Source: Sulfuricurvum sp. (GTDB lineage Bacteria; Campylobacterota; Campylobacteria; Campylobacterales; Sulfurimonadaceae). From it: a stretch of 64,000 bases of DNA. The DNA lies in contig JAUYAU010000014.1 of the NCBI GenBank assembly GCA_030693335.1, positions 46,757 to 110,756 on the forward strand. The letters are read 5' to 3'. The stretch's first letter is position 1. Every line of letters begins with the position of its first letter. Positions 51,522 through 61,258 of the stretch are shown here, piece after piece. Both the position numbers and the translations under genes were made by a program. The notes under the pieces were generated by a model, which was not told the origin of the DNA, did not search any database, and worked only from the letters and a program-made list of their open reading frames with translations.

Positions 51522-53336
51522 TTACTCGACAGTAACACTTTTAGCAAGGTTTCGCGGCATATCAACATCATTGCCTAAACGAATTGCGATTTCCATGGAT
51601 AGGAGTTGTAAAACAACCATCATTTCAAAAAATTCTAGCATATAGTCGTCTCTGATCTTGGTGCGGATATGATCATCCGCTTTGTCAAAATCCAAGGGAC
51701 TGATGGAACAGATGGTAGAGTCACGTGCGCTTAGCTCTTCGATGTTGCTTTTGGTCTTTTCATAAAGTTTATGTTGTGGAAGCAGGGCGATGGTAAAAAG
51801 CTCAGGATCCGCAAGTGCAATAGGACCATGTTTCATTTCTCCGCTAGGGTATCCTTCGGCATGAAGATAGCTAATCTCTTTGAGTTTGAGTGCTCCCTCA
51901 AGTGCAAGCGGGAAGAATACATCACGTCCAATAAAGAAGAATCCATGTCCATGTAAATAGCGTTTGCTCAGACGACGTAATTGCTCATGCAATTCTGGAT
52001 CAACGGCTACAGTTGAGGGAAGAGCACGCAGAAGATGAATTTGGCGTGTGATCTCGGTAGTTTCGAGTGTTTTGCGTTCGCTAGCTAAAAATAAGCTCAG
52101 CATCCATAATACACATACTTGGGTGGCAAAAGCTTTGGTAGATGCCACTCCTTTTTCAATACCGGCACGAGTAAGAATACTGGCATCTGCTAAACGAACC
52201 ATAGAAGAGTTGTCTACGTTACAAATAACCATTGTTTTTAAGCCGAACTTTTTAGCCATTTTGAGACTTTCCAATGTATCAGCTGTTTCTCCGCTTTGGC
52301 TAATTACAAGGAAGAGTGTATCGGGAGTTAAGAATGGCTCTCGATAGCGAAATTCACTTGCAATTTCTACGGATGTGCGGATTTTGGCATGTCGCTCGAG
52401 TAAATAGCTGGCACTGAGGGCCGCATGATAGCTTGTCCCGCATGCGCAGAGCTTGATCTCATTAATTCCATCAAAAAGTTTAGGATCTAATTCCTCAAAA
52501 TTAATACTTTCATCTCTCAATCGTCCTAGTAAGGTATCGGATAGGACGGTTGTTTGTTCATATATCTCTTTTTCCATGAAAAAGCGGTAACCTTCTTTCT
52601 GAGCAGAAAGCTTGTTCTCACTTAAGGGAGTAAAATTGAGTTTGACAGATTGATTTTTCTCATCAAACAGTGCGATTCCCTCGGCTGATGCATACCCATA
52701 ATGACCGTCTTCGAGATAGATGACTTCATGGCATTTACCAATCATGGCAGCATCAGAGGAACCGAAAAGGGTTTCTCCCTGTGCATTGCGTCCGATAATC
52801 ATCGGTGAACCGTTTTTAGCGAAATAAATAGTGTCGTCAATGGAAGCATTTACTAGTAAAATGGCATAAGCACCCGAGAGCTCATGCAGTGTTTTGCTAA
52901 ATGCTTCAAACGGTGTTGAGGCAGTTTTGAGATGAAATTCAAAAAGATGAACAATGACTTCGGTATCAGTTTGACTCAAAAATTTAACTCCATGACTTGT
53001 TAGCATAGTTTTAAGTTCTTGGTAGTTTTCAATGATTCCGTTGTGCACGACACAAGAGTTCTTTCCAACATGAGGATGCGCATTGAGTTCTGTCGGTTTA
53101 CCGTGTGTGGCCCAGCGCGTATGCCCTATGCCCACGGAAAACCCATCTGTTTCAAAGCCTTGAGCTTTTTCTTCGAGATTGATCAGTTTTCCAACCGCTT
53201 TAAAAAGAGAAAAATGGTGTTTTTGCAATACTGCGATACCGGCAGAATCGTAGCCGCGATATTCTAACTCGCGAAGCCCGTCAATCAAAATTTGTTTAAC
53301 GGGCTTTTTTCCGACATATCCAACGATTCCGCACAT
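51522..53336 (-). CDS. glmS: Glutamine-fructose-6-phosphate aminotransferase (isomerising)
   Basis: A 604-residue enzyme that makes glucosamine 6-phosphate for peptidoglycan and lipopolysaccharide. The N-terminal glutaminase domain starts MCGIVGYVGKK, with the catalytic C2 exposed after Met removal, and has RWATHG and NGIIENY. The C-terminal part has two SIS domains (CGTSYHAALSASYLLE, VISQSGETADTLE) and ends in PRNLAKSVTVE, as in the family. It lies 3 bases downstream of glnD. I looked for a glmS ribozyme upstream, but the gene lies directly against glnD, so none fits there. Confidence 0.97.
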   Translation of the reverse strand: MCGIVGYVGKKPVKQILIDGLRELEYRGYDSAGIAVLQKHHFSLFKAVGKLINLEEKAQGFETDGFSVGIGHTRWATHGKPTELNAHPHVGKNSCVVHNGIIENYQELKTMLTSHGVKFLSQTDTEVIVHLFEFHLKTASTPFEAFSKTLHELSGAYAILLVNASIDDTIYFAKNGSPMIIGRNAQGETLFGSSDAAMIGKCHEVIYLEDGHYGYASAEGIALFDEKNQSVKLNFTPLSENKLSAQKEGYRFFMEKEIYEQTTVLSDTLLGRLRDESINFEELDPKLFDGINEIKLCACGTSYHAALSASYLLERHAKIRTSVEIASEFRYREPFLTPDTLFLVISQSGETADTLESLKMAKKFGLKTMVICNVDNSSMVRLADASILTRAGIEKGVASTKAFATQVCVLWMLSLFLASERKTLETTEITRQIHLLRALPSTVAVDPELHEQLRRLSKRYLHGHGFFFIGRDVFFPLALEGALKLKEISYLHAEGYPSGEMKHGPIALADPELFTIALLPQHKLYEKTKSNIEELSARDSTICSISPLDFDKADDHIRTKIRDDYMLEFFEMMVVLQLLSMEIAIRLGNDVDMPRNLAKSVTVE

Positions 53337-53339
53337 ATT

Positions 53340-55847
53340 TTATTCTCCTACCAACTTGGCAATAATTTGACGTGCATTATCGCACATTCTATTTTGTTTC
53401 TCGATTAAAAAGTGGTCACGGGTAGTGTTTTTATTGGTATGAATTTTTGCTGTGGCTATATTGATATTGGCTTCATCAAATAATTGTACAAAATAGGCCA
53501 ATAGTCCGCGCTGATTGGTTGTGTTGAGATTGAGTTGTGCATAATGTATGGAGTGGTCGCAATCCAGTGTGATTTCTTTGGATTTAATAATAGGTTTTGG
53601 AAGGTCGAGTTTTTTGGACATGTCAAAGGCATCTTCGACGATGAGTTCAATTTGTTCCATCGTTCCCTCTTTTGGACGTTGTAAAAACTCTATTTTAAAG
53701 TATTTTATTCCATCAAAAAGGGTAAAAATATCCATGGAAGCGACATCAAGATAACTAAGTTTACCCAAAAGATAGCCTAAATTCAGAGGAATTTTACGGA
53801 AAATATGAATGATCAGTCCTCCATCAATATTGAGCGCATAGGTGAAGGTTTGGCATTCAAAGGCCTCTTTGGAAATATTGATGATTTCGCTGGGTGTATG
53901 TTTAAAAAAGAAAAAATTGGATTCAATTGAGAGAACTTTCTTTTGCTCACTTCGGTTAAGGAGAGAAAAATCAAGATCAGCGATGAGTTTACGTTCTTTT
54001 TGCTGTCGTTTGGCGGCATCGGTAATACGATCGTTTTGGGAAGCGATTTCCAAAGAGGCTTCATAAAGCTCATGGAGTAAATTGGCGCCAAAACTCGTAT
54101 AGGTGCCAGGTCCTACTCCATTGATATCGGCATAGGTAAGAATATACAGCAGTTTGAGATTTTCGGGTGTTTTTATTTTGGCCATAAATTGATAGAGGGT
54201 TTTTTCATTGTAAATGTTTTCACGATAGGCGACGTTGCTCATGGTGACATGATGACGTACCAGTAATGTTGCCCGTTCGTTTTGGGCAGCTGATAATTTT
54301 AGGCTTTGTACAAATGGAATGATGAGTTTTGTTCCAACTTCACTGTGATCTTGCTTACGTCCTTTACCTGTGTCATGAAGCAATATGACCGCTTTTAGGA
54401 GCAGTTTATCGGAAAGACTCAATGGCTTGTAGAGATTCTCTACATAGGGATCATTGATCGATTCAAGCGCTTCAATGCATTTGATCGAGTGAAAATCAAC
54501 CGGATAGTGATGATAGCCGTCAAATTGTGGTAAATGCAATACTTTTTTGAAAGCACCAATGAGTTGATGTAATATTCCTGCATCATAGAAAAGTTTAAGT
54601 ATGACATACAGATGATCACGTTCAAAAAGCTTTCGTATCAGAGTATGTGTTTTTGCTTTGAGCGGATGTTTGATAGTGGTATAGGTAAAATGAAACAGAA
54701 CACTTGAATCAAATTGCCATTCTCTGTCTTCTAGATTGATTAAAATCTCCAATAAGGTATCGATGGTTGGAGTAGGCAAATTGTACGATGCATACAGGAT
54801 ATTGTCCATAGCATAAAAGCCTTTGCGTATACGTGAAGTACGCAATTTAGCTGTCTGCGTTTCATCAACCAAATATATTCGGGCCATTTTTTTGACATAA
54901 ATTTGGGTGAAATTATTGATACGCCATTGCGCTTCGAGTAGTTTGGTTGTTAAACGGCGTTCATCGGTAAATCCAAGCATTCTGGAAATGCGTGGCATGT
55001 ATTCAAGTACCAGCTGATCTTGTTGTTTTCCTGTAAGAAGATGTAAGGCACTGCGAACACGGAAGAGCAGTTCTAAAGCTATGCGATATTCTCGATATTG
55101 TTCTTCATCGAAAAGTGTGCCGATAAGTTCTTTGAGAGTACCCACCCCGTGTACTGTTTTAGCAATCCAGTAAAGTAATTGAGAATCACGTAACCCTCCA
55201 ACCCCTTCTTTGATATTGGGCTGCATTGCAAACGGATATTTTGTGCGGCGTATATTTGCTTCTTCTATTTTTGCTAAAACGTATGTTTTCGGGTTATCAC
55301 GACGGATTTGAATTAGGCGATTTTGAACAGCATTCCAGGTAAATGGAGACCCAACAATCAAACGAGACTCCATTAGAGCAGTTTTAATCGTAATATCTTC
55401 ACGCGAGGCTTTTAACAAGTCATTACTTTGATGAACACGGTGTCCAAGTTTGAGTCCAGAATCCCAGGCAAGATAGAGAAACTTTTCGATGATGGCTGAA
55501 CTGTTATAGCCAGCAACGTTTTCATAGACGATCATAAGATCAATATCACTATGAACACATAATTGCTCTCGTCCATAGCTTCCAAGAGCAATAAGGGCAA
55601 TAGGAATATTACTGCGCATGGGAAGATAATTTCCAAACATTCGTCGTAATACGGTTTTGTACATTAAAGTAATAATGGTGTCTAATGTTCGGGTGTGTGT
55701 TACTAAAAAGTCTTTACCTTGATTACGCTCAAAAACATCAGGTAAAGAGCTTTTATAGTCATTAATAAATGTTTTAAAAATTTTCGAAATTTCAAAATCA
55801 CTTGCATTTGATTCGATGAGGTCTTCAATATCTTCGGCAATACTCAT
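53340..55847 (-). CDS. glnD: PII uridylyltransferase/uridylyl-removing enzyme
   Basis: An 835-residue GlnD, near the family length. The nucleotidyltransferase domain has ALGSYGREQLCVHSDIDLMI, with GSYGR and DID metal ligands. A central domain follows, then the HD hydrolase with LHDTGKG (residues ~470), and the C-terminal ACT domains (LDVASMDIFTLFDG; LAYFVQLFDEANINIATAKI) that sense glutamine. It uridylylates PII proteins under nitrogen limitation and deuridylylates them when glutamine is high. No glnB/glnK or glnE is in the window. It precedes glmS, which also uses glutamine. Confidence 0.93.
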   Translation of the reverse strand: MSIAEDIEDLIESNASDFEISKIFKTFINDYKSSLPDVFERNQGKDFLVTHTRTLDTIITLMYKTVLRRMFGNYLPMRSNIPIALIALGSYGREQLCVHSDIDLMIVYENVAGYNSSAIIEKFLYLAWDSGLKLGHRVHQSNDLLKASREDITIKTALMESRLIVGSPFTWNAVQNRLIQIRRDNPKTYVLAKIEEANIRRTKYPFAMQPNIKEGVGGLRDSQLLYWIAKTVHGVGTLKELIGTLFDEEQYREYRIALELLFRVRSALHLLTGKQQDQLVLEYMPRISRMLGFTDERRLTTKLLEAQWRINNFTQIYVKKMARIYLVDETQTAKLRTSRIRKGFYAMDNILYASYNLPTPTIDTLLEILINLEDREWQFDSSVLFHFTYTTIKHPLKAKTHTLIRKLFERDHLYVILKLFYDAGILHQLIGAFKKVLHLPQFDGYHHYPVDFHSIKCIEALESINDPYVENLYKPLSLSDKLLLKAVILLHDTGKGRKQDHSEVGTKLIIPFVQSLKLSAAQNERATLLVRHHVTMSNVAYRENIYNEKTLYQFMAKIKTPENLKLLYILTYADINGVGPGTYTSFGANLLHELYEASLEIASQNDRITDAAKRQQKERKLIADLDFSLLNRSEQKKVLSIESNFFFFKHTPSEIINISKEAFECQTFTYALNIDGGLIIHIFRKIPLNLGYLLGKLSYLDVASMDIFTLFDGIKYFKIEFLQRPKEGTMEQIELIVEDAFDMSKKLDLPKPIIKSKEITLDCDHSIHYAQLNLNTTNQRGLLAYFVQLFDEANINIATAKIHTNKNTTRDHFLIEKQNRMCDNARQIIAKLVGE

Positions 55848-55972
55848 AGTGGCTACTTTTTATTTAATTGTAGCGCAAAATATTTTTTTTGCAGAGGACA
55901 ATGAGGATAAAAAATAAGCAGATGCTATAATGCATGGTAGAATAATCAATACCATTGTAGAGGATGGAAACA

Positions 55973-56911
55973 ATGAACAACAACACTATTTACAAAAGAG
56001 TTTTTGATATTCATGATCAGGTAATGGGAATGATCCGTTCAATGAAAATTCCTCCCTATCCCGCACACTACAAAAAATATTTTGACAAACTTTTTTTAGA
56101 GATGGCCGATGAGCAATTACGTAAAGATCAGCAAGACTCAGAACATAAAGCGATAGGCAGTTCAAAAGATGATGAAACGAAATACATTGATATTGCAAAA
56201 CGTTCGGTGATCTCTTTTGCTGAGTCTCACACGGAGATTGCATTAGTGGCTCAAACACAGCAAGAATATCTTGATAACGTTTCGGCTAATACGGTGGAGA
56301 AATACGTTACTTTTATTGAAGGTTTGAACGAGCTGAATAAAAATATGTCAGATGAACTGGACAAAGCACAATCGAAGATCAATGAATTGACATCCGATCT
56401 TCAAGAAGCACTCTCTTCGATGACGATTGATCCTCTTACTAAAGTTGGAAATCGTAAAGGGTTTATGGAGGATATGGGATCCATAATCGAAGCGGGACTG
56501 AGTAAAAAACTGTCAATGGTTTTGATTATCATTGATGTGGACAACTTTAAATATATCAATGATGAACATGGTCATTTGGCAGGGGATAAAATTCTTTATT
56601 TCCTTGCACAAACGATCAAAACACTGATTCGTACCGCAGATAAGATTTATCGTTACGGAGGAGAGGAATTCGCGGTTGTCTTAAGTCGTTGTGATGAAAA
56701 GCAGGCTTTTGAAATAGCGGATAAACTTCGTGCAAAAATTGAGCAAAGCAAACTGTTATATTCAGGGCAAAGTGTCTATGTTACGATTAGTGTGGGAGTG
56801 ACGATACACCAAATCGGTGATACATTCGACACTATCTTGGATCGTGCTGACAAAGCTCTTTTTTGTGCAAAAAAATCCAATAAAAACTGTACCGTTCTAT
56901 TGGATTGTTGA
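55973..56911 (+). CDS. Soluble diguanylate cyclase with helical N-terminal domain
   Basis: The ATG at 55973 has GAGG/GGA upstream at usual distance, whereas ATG 55964 abuts it; this gives 312 residues. The N-terminal ~145 residues are helical without a membrane segment (YKRVFDIHDQVMGMIRSMKI, then SIDELNKNMSDELDKAQSKI-like coiled coil) and may be a dimerisation or sensing module. The GGDEF domain has LIIIDVDNFKYINDEHGH and YGGEEF (G229), with the RTAD I-site just before, so it should make cyclic di-GMP and be product-inhibited. The signal is unknown. Confidence 0.93.
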   Translation: MNNNTIYKRVFDIHDQVMGMIRSMKIPPYPAHYKKYFDKLFLEMADEQLRKDQQDSEHKAIGSSKDDETKYIDIAKRSVISFAESHTEIALVAQTQQEYLDNVSANTVEKYVTFIEGLNELNKNMSDELDKAQSKINELTSDLQEALSSMTIDPLTKVGNRKGFMEDMGSIIEAGLSKKLSMVLIIIDVDNFKYINDEHGHLAGDKILYFLAQTIKTLIRTADKIYRYGGEEFAVVLSRCDEKQAFEIADKLRAKIEQSKLLYSGQSVYVTISVGVTIHQIGDTFDTILDRADKALFCAKKSNKNCTVLLDC

Positions 56912-56957
56912 TCATTAAAAACACAATTTAGCGTAAGAACATCGGTATTTCTTTCGC

Positions 56958-56963
56958 TATAAT
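56958..56963 (+). promoter_or_regulatory. -10 element of mqnE
   Basis: A perfect TATAAT (56958-56963) overlaps the ATG at 56962 that opens the longest mqnE frame. It argues that translation begins at the next ATG, 56995. No clear -35 consensus is visible. Confidence 0.5.
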
Positions 56964-56994
56964 GCGTCAAAAATTAAGTGACAAAGATTTTAAG

Positions 56995-58056
56995 ATGGAT
57001 ATTATTGAGAAAGTAAAACGTAAGGAACGCTTGACGCTGGAAGAAGCGACGGCATTGTATGACCTTGATCTCTTTACCCTTGGGGAACTCGCCGATGAGC
57101 GGCGTAAGGAACTGCATGGAAAACAAACTTTTTTCAACATCAACCGCCATATCAATCCCACCAATATTTGCAAAGATGTCTGTAAGTTTTGTGCCTACAG
57201 CGCGAGTCGTAAAAATCCAAAACCGTACACAATGAGTCATGAAGAGATTTTAGCCATTACCGATGATATTGCAAGTCGGGGGATATCTGAAGTACACATC
57301 GTTTCAGCGCACAATCCGGATACGGGACTGGAATGGTATCTTGAGGTGTTTCGCAAGATCAAAGAAAAACATCCACAGCTGCATATCAAAGCACTCACGG
57401 CGGCAGAAGTTCATTTTCTAGCCGAAGAATACGACAAGAGCTACGATGAAATATTGGATTTGATGATTGCCAACGGGGTAGATTCAATGCCTGGAGGCGG
57501 TGCGGAAATTTTTGATGAAACGGTACGCGATTATATATGCAAGGGAAAAGTAAATTCGCAGCAGTGGATTGAAATTCACAAAAAATGGCATGAAAAAGGG
57601 ATGAAATCCAATGTCACAATGCTTTTTGGTCACGTTGAAGAACGTATTCATCGAATAGATCACATGATGCGTATTCGAGATCTTCAAGATATTACGGGTG
57701 GATTTAACTGTTTTATACCGCTTGTATATCAAAGTGAAAACAACTTTTTAAACGTCAAAGAATTTATTACCGCACATGAAATTCTAAAAACCATGGCAAT
57801 AAGCCGTATCGTCTTGGATAATGTCCCTAATCTTAAAGCGTATTGGGTAACTTCTACGGTTAACTTGGCTCTTGTTGCGCAGGAGTTTGGAGCTAATGAT
57901 CTGGATGGCACCATTGAGAAAGAGTCGATCAATTCTGCAGCAGGTGCAAAAAGTGCTCATGGAGTACAGTTGGATGAGTATGTTGGTCTTATAAAAAATA
58001 GTGGATTTACACCCATTGAACGTGATAGTTTGTATAACGTGATAAAAGCCTGGTAA
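56995..58056 (+). CDS. mqnE: Aminodeoxyfutalosine synthase (menaquinone, futalosine pathway)
   Basis: A 353-residue radical-SAM enzyme from ATG 56995; the upstream ATG at 56962 lies inside a -10 element. It joins SAM to 3-(1-carboxyvinyloxy)benzoate in the futalosine route to menaquinone. The radical-SAM cysteines are CKDVCKFC (C-x3-C-x2-C) near residue 60, and later blocks are LEWYLEVFRKIKEKHPQLHI, KALTAAEVHFLAEEY and MPGGGAEIFDE, as in MqnE. The C-terminus has LGANDLDGTI-like GANDLDGTIEKE. Most Campylobacterota use this route. Other mqn genes are not visible in the window. Confidence 0.9.
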   Translation: MDIIEKVKRKERLTLEEATALYDLDLFTLGELADERRKELHGKQTFFNINRHINPTNICKDVCKFCAYSASRKNPKPYTMSHEEILAITDDIASRGISEVHIVSAHNPDTGLEWYLEVFRKIKEKHPQLHIKALTAAEVHFLAEEYDKSYDEILDLMIANGVDSMPGGGAEIFDETVRDYICKGKVNSQQWIEIHKKWHEKGMKSNVTMLFGHVEERIHRIDHMMRIRDLQDITGGFNCFIPLVYQSENNFLNVKEFITAHEILKTMAISRIVLDNVPNLKAYWVTSTVNLALVAQEFGANDLDGTIEKESINSAAGAKSAHGVQLDEYVGLIKNSGFTPIERDSLYNVIKAW

Positions 58057-58068
58057 GAGGAAAAGTTT

Positions 58069-58638
58069 ATGATAGTAATGATTGATAATTATGACAGTTT
58101 CACCTATAACATTGTTCAGTACTGCCTTGAGTTGGGGGCTGATCTTAAAATTATTCGCAATGATGAGATGAGTGTGCAAGAAATTGCAGCATTGAATCCC
58201 GAAAAACTCATCATATCTCCTGGCCCTGCAACGCCAGATGATGCAGGAGTGACTCTTGAGGCTATCCGATACTTTTCAGATAAGATTCCGATTCTTGGAA
58301 TTTGTTTAGGACATCAAAGCATCGCTCAGGTTTTTGGCGGGCATGTCGTACGAGCCAATAGAATGATGCATGGAAAAACATCCAAAATGGTGCGTGAGGG
58401 AAATACCCCTATTTTTGATAAACTTCCCCAAACGTTTACAGCAACCCGTTACCATTCGTTGATTGTTGAACAGAAAAATCTTCCAGAGACCATTGTGCCG
58501 ACCGCATACAGCCAAGACGATCATGAAATCATGGCACTGGAGATCCAAGGTAAACCGATATATGGGGTGCAGTTTCATCCTGAATCGATCATGAGCGAAT
58601 ATGGTCATGAGATCCTCAATAATTTTCTGAAGTTATGA
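58069..58638 (+). CDS. trpG/pabA: Glutamine amidotransferase of anthranilate/aminodeoxychorismate synthase
   Basis: A 189-residue class I amidotransferase that supplies ammonia to anthranilate or 4-amino-4-deoxychorismate synthase. Motifs: MIDNYDSFTYNIVQYC, ISPGPATPDDAG, the nucleophile loop GICLGHQSIAQVFGG (C in CLGH), RYHSLIV, and GVQFHPESIMSEYG with the catalytic histidine and glutamate. Length is normal. No trpE or pabB partner is next to it, so it may serve both pathways. It lies 12 bases after mqnE and overlaps the next gene by ATGA. Confidence 0.92.
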   Translation: MIVMIDNYDSFTYNIVQYCLELGADLKIIRNDEMSVQEIAALNPEKLIISPGPATPDDAGVTLEAIRYFSDKIPILGICLGHQSIAQVFGGHVVRANRMMHGKTSKMVREGNTPIFDKLPQTFTATRYHSLIVEQKNLPETIVPTAYSQDDHEIMALEIQGKPIYGVQFHPESIMSEYGHEILNNFLKL

Positions 58639-59819
58639 GAACGACGGTTCTTCTTTTTTTCTTAATAATACTTCATACTACACTGCTAGTTTTTCAAATT
58701 AGCGGTCTTTCTATCGGATATAACGAAGCAACCATCCTTTATACCGGTACCGGTTTTTTACACCATTACATTCAATTCTTTGTAAATCATTTTCCTTATA
58801 GTGATTTAGCGCTACGTTTGCCAATGATTGCATTGCATGTTATCTCTTTTTTCCTGCTGTACGGTATCAGCCGGTTTTATTTGACGAGAGAAACCGATCG
58901 ATTGTGGCTGATGCTTGTTTATATTCTTTTGCCGGGTATCACGAGCGCAGCACTTGTTGTAGATCCTGCCGGATTAAAAATAGCACTTACCTTTTTATTT
59001 GTCTATCTTTTTTTACGATTTGGGACATACGCGTATGCTTTATTGCCTTTATATGTATGGATAGATGCTTCGTTTTTACCTCTTTTTATTGCAATTGTTT
59101 TTTATGGAATCATGATTAAAAAGTATCCGATCGCTTTATTCGCAGTTGGTTTGAGTGTCATAGCATCGATTCGATCGGGAATTCATATTGGCGGTACTCC
59201 TCATGGTCATTTTTTAGACGCCTTGGGTATTTATGCTGCTATTTTTTCTCCGATCGTTTTTTTGTATCTTTTTTATGTGATGTATCGCCGTTTCATTACG
59301 AATGAACGCGATTTATTGTGGCTGATAGGTACGGTTACCTTTGGAATGTCATTGCTATTGTCATTTCGCCAAAGAGTTGAAATTCAATCATTTGCCCCTT
59401 TTTTGATGCTTATTCTCCCCCTGGCTGCACAAACCTTTTTTCATACGTATCGAATACGTCTCAGGGAGTTTCGGAAACGTTATCAGTATTTATTTTATAC
59501 AGCACTTGCAATTTTAGTGATAAACACATTAGCCGTTTTTTTCAATCAGTATTTTTACCATTTTCTAAAAAATCCCACTCGTCATTTTTCATATCCAATG
59601 CACGTCGTCAAAGAATTGGCAGGGCAATTACATGAAAAAGATATTACGTGTGTGCATACGGATGATGAGAAAATTCAACTAAGATTACGCTTTTATGGCA
59701 TTGATGAATGTGATAAGATTAAGTTAAGTCAATCATGGATGAAACAATCTGATAAAGTTACAATTAGTTACAATAATATCCCTATCTATGTTACATATGT
59801 TACTAAATTACACAATTAG
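58635..59819 (+). CDS. Polytopic membrane protein, possible ArnT/PMT-like glycosyltransferase
   Basis: A 394-residue inner-membrane protein with about ten hydrophobic segments (LFFLIILHTTLLVFQISGLS at the start). The early periplasmic loop GYNEATILYTGTGFLHHYIQ has an acidic residue in the place of the family's catalytic DE motif, and the pattern SDLALRLPMIALHVISFFLL (R.P...lh) recalls the ArnT/dolichyl-phosphate mannose transferase superfamily. The C-terminal ~60 residues (LHEKDITCVHTDDEKIQLRL) are soluble. The fold assignment is a suggestion. It is translationally coupled to trpG/pabA. Confidence 0.6.
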   Translation: MRTTVLLFFLIILHTTLLVFQISGLSIGYNEATILYTGTGFLHHYIQFFVNHFPYSDLALRLPMIALHVISFFLLYGISRFYLTRETDRLWLMLVYILLPGITSAALVVDPAGLKIALTFLFVYLFLRFGTYAYALLPLYVWIDASFLPLFIAIVFYGIMIKKYPIALFAVGLSVIASIRSGIHIGGTPHGHFLDALGIYAAIFSPIVFLYLFYVMYRRFITNERDLLWLIGTVTFGMSLLLSFRQRVEIQSFAPFLMLILPLAAQTFFHTYRIRLREFRKRYQYLFYTALAILVINTLAVFFNQYFYHFLKNPTRHFSYPMHVVKELAGQLHEKDITCVHTDDEKIQLRLRFYGIDECDKIKLSQSWMKQSDKVTISYNNIPIYVTYVTKLHN

Positions 59820-59911
59820 ATTTCTTCTTCGGTAAGAATTGAATTGTATGAGCAATTCCATAGATTAGTAATGGTATGATTCCTACCAAAATATTTTCAG
59901 AAGGGGTTGCA

Positions 59912-61249
59912 ATGGCTCAAAAAGCGATTCGTGAATTTGATGCGAAGTCAATTTTGGCAAAGCACTGGGATAAATACTTTCCAAATTTTACATATGCATA
60001 TGAAACCGTTATGGTCAAAAACGGACCAGGACTAAGAGAAGCTGCAATTGATCATGCATGGCTAAATGATAAAAAGCTGGTTGCTAAACCGGATATGCTT
60101 TTTGGTAAGCGTGGTAAAAACGGACTTGTACTATTCAAGGACCAAAAACCGGGTGATGTTACACTGGTAAAAGCAGCTGACTGGATCGATAGCAAAGTAA
60201 AAGAGAAACAAGAAGTATATTTCTCATTTGACGGTGAAACTCCAAGTGGCAATCCTTCGGTTGACTATTTGACTCATTTTATCGTTGAGCCATTCACTCC
60301 ACATGAACAAGCTGAAGAGTATTATATCTCTGCTACTGTTGTCGGTGATGATGATGTTCTTTACATGTCTGCTGAAGGTGGAATGGAAGTTGAAGAGGGA
60401 TGGGAAGAAAAAGTAACTGAAGTCTCTTTTAAAATCACTGAAAGCGAAGATGAAATCGCTGCAAAAATCAAAGCTAACATACCTGCTGATGTTGCAGATA
60501 AAGACAAGGCTGCATTTGCAGAATTTGCAATTGGCTTCTTCAAAGCATACCGCGAACTAAACTTCGCTTACCTTGAAATCAACCCGTTCGTTATGCAAGG
60601 CAAGAAGATTGAATTGCTTGACATGGTTGCAAAACTTGATGATACGGCAGGTTTCTTGATGGCGAATGCATGGGGTGATGTTGAGTATCCGACTTCATTT
60701 GGTATGGAAGAGAAATCTCCGGAAGTTCTTGCTATCGAAGATGCAGACTCTAAAACTGGTGCCTCGTTGAAACTTACACTTCTTAAGCCAGACGCTCGTA
60801 TCTGGACAATGGTTGCCGGTGGTGGTGCGTCAGTTGTTTACGCTGATACGATTGCTGACCTTGCAGGTATTGAAGATTTGGCTAACTACGGAGAATACTC
60901 TGGTGGTCCGACAACGGGTGAAACCAAGTTCTACGCTGAAACGCTTCTTGATCTAATGACACGCAAAAAAGATGCAGAAGGCCGTGAAAAGATCCTTATC
61001 ATCGGTGGTGCGATTGCAAACTTTACGGATGTTGCAAAAACGTTTACAGGTATCATTCAAGCATTCGAAGAATATCAAGACAAAATGAAAGAAATTGGGA
61101 TGAAGATCTACGTTCGCCGTGGTGGTCCAAACTATGAAAAAGGTCTTAAAGATATTAAAGAAGCGGCTGATAGAATGGGTCTTTGGATCGATGTTTACGG
61201 TCCTGAAACACACGTAACTGACATCGTTCGCATGGCAGTAGAGGCATAA
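59912..61249 (+). CDS. aclB: ATP-citrate lyase, small (N-terminal-like) subunit AclB
   Basis: The ATG at 59912 (AAGGGG 5 bases upstream) gives 445 residues; the frame reaches to 59876. It matches the N-terminal part of animal ACLY: the ATP-grasp domain (FDAKSILAKHWDKYF, LVAKPDMLFGKRGKNGLV) and a CoA-ligase-like domain with MVAGGGASVVYADTIADL and YGEYSGGPTTGETKFYAETL (citrate/CoA-binding region). With AclA it splits citrate into acetyl-CoA and oxaloacetate using ATP, the step that lets the TCA cycle run in reverse. aclA follows 9 bases later. Confidence 0.95.
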   Translation: MAQKAIREFDAKSILAKHWDKYFPNFTYAYETVMVKNGPGLREAAIDHAWLNDKKLVAKPDMLFGKRGKNGLVLFKDQKPGDVTLVKAADWIDSKVKEKQEVYFSFDGETPSGNPSVDYLTHFIVEPFTPHEQAEEYYISATVVGDDDVLYMSAEGGMEVEEGWEEKVTEVSFKITESEDEIAAKIKANIPADVADKDKAAFAEFAIGFFKAYRELNFAYLEINPFVMQGKKIELLDMVAKLDDTAGFLMANAWGDVEYPTSFGMEEKSPEVLAIEDADSKTGASLKLTLLKPDARIWTMVAGGGASVVYADTIADLAGIEDLANYGEYSGGPTTGETKFYAETLLDLMTRKKDAEGREKILIIGGAIANFTDVAKTFTGIIQAFEEYQDKMKEIGMKIYVRRGGPNYEKGLKDIKEAADRMGLWIDVYGPETHVTDIVRMAVEA

Positions 61250-61258
61250 GGAGAAAAG

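Noticed and set aside
53337..53339. glmS ribozyme upstream of glmS
   Set aside because: glnD ends 3 bases before glmS, leaving no room, and such ribozymes are typical of Firmicutes.
56962..56994. Longer start for mqnE at 56962
   Set aside because: That ATG is part of a TATAAT box and has no ribosome binding site; ATG 56995 is preferred.
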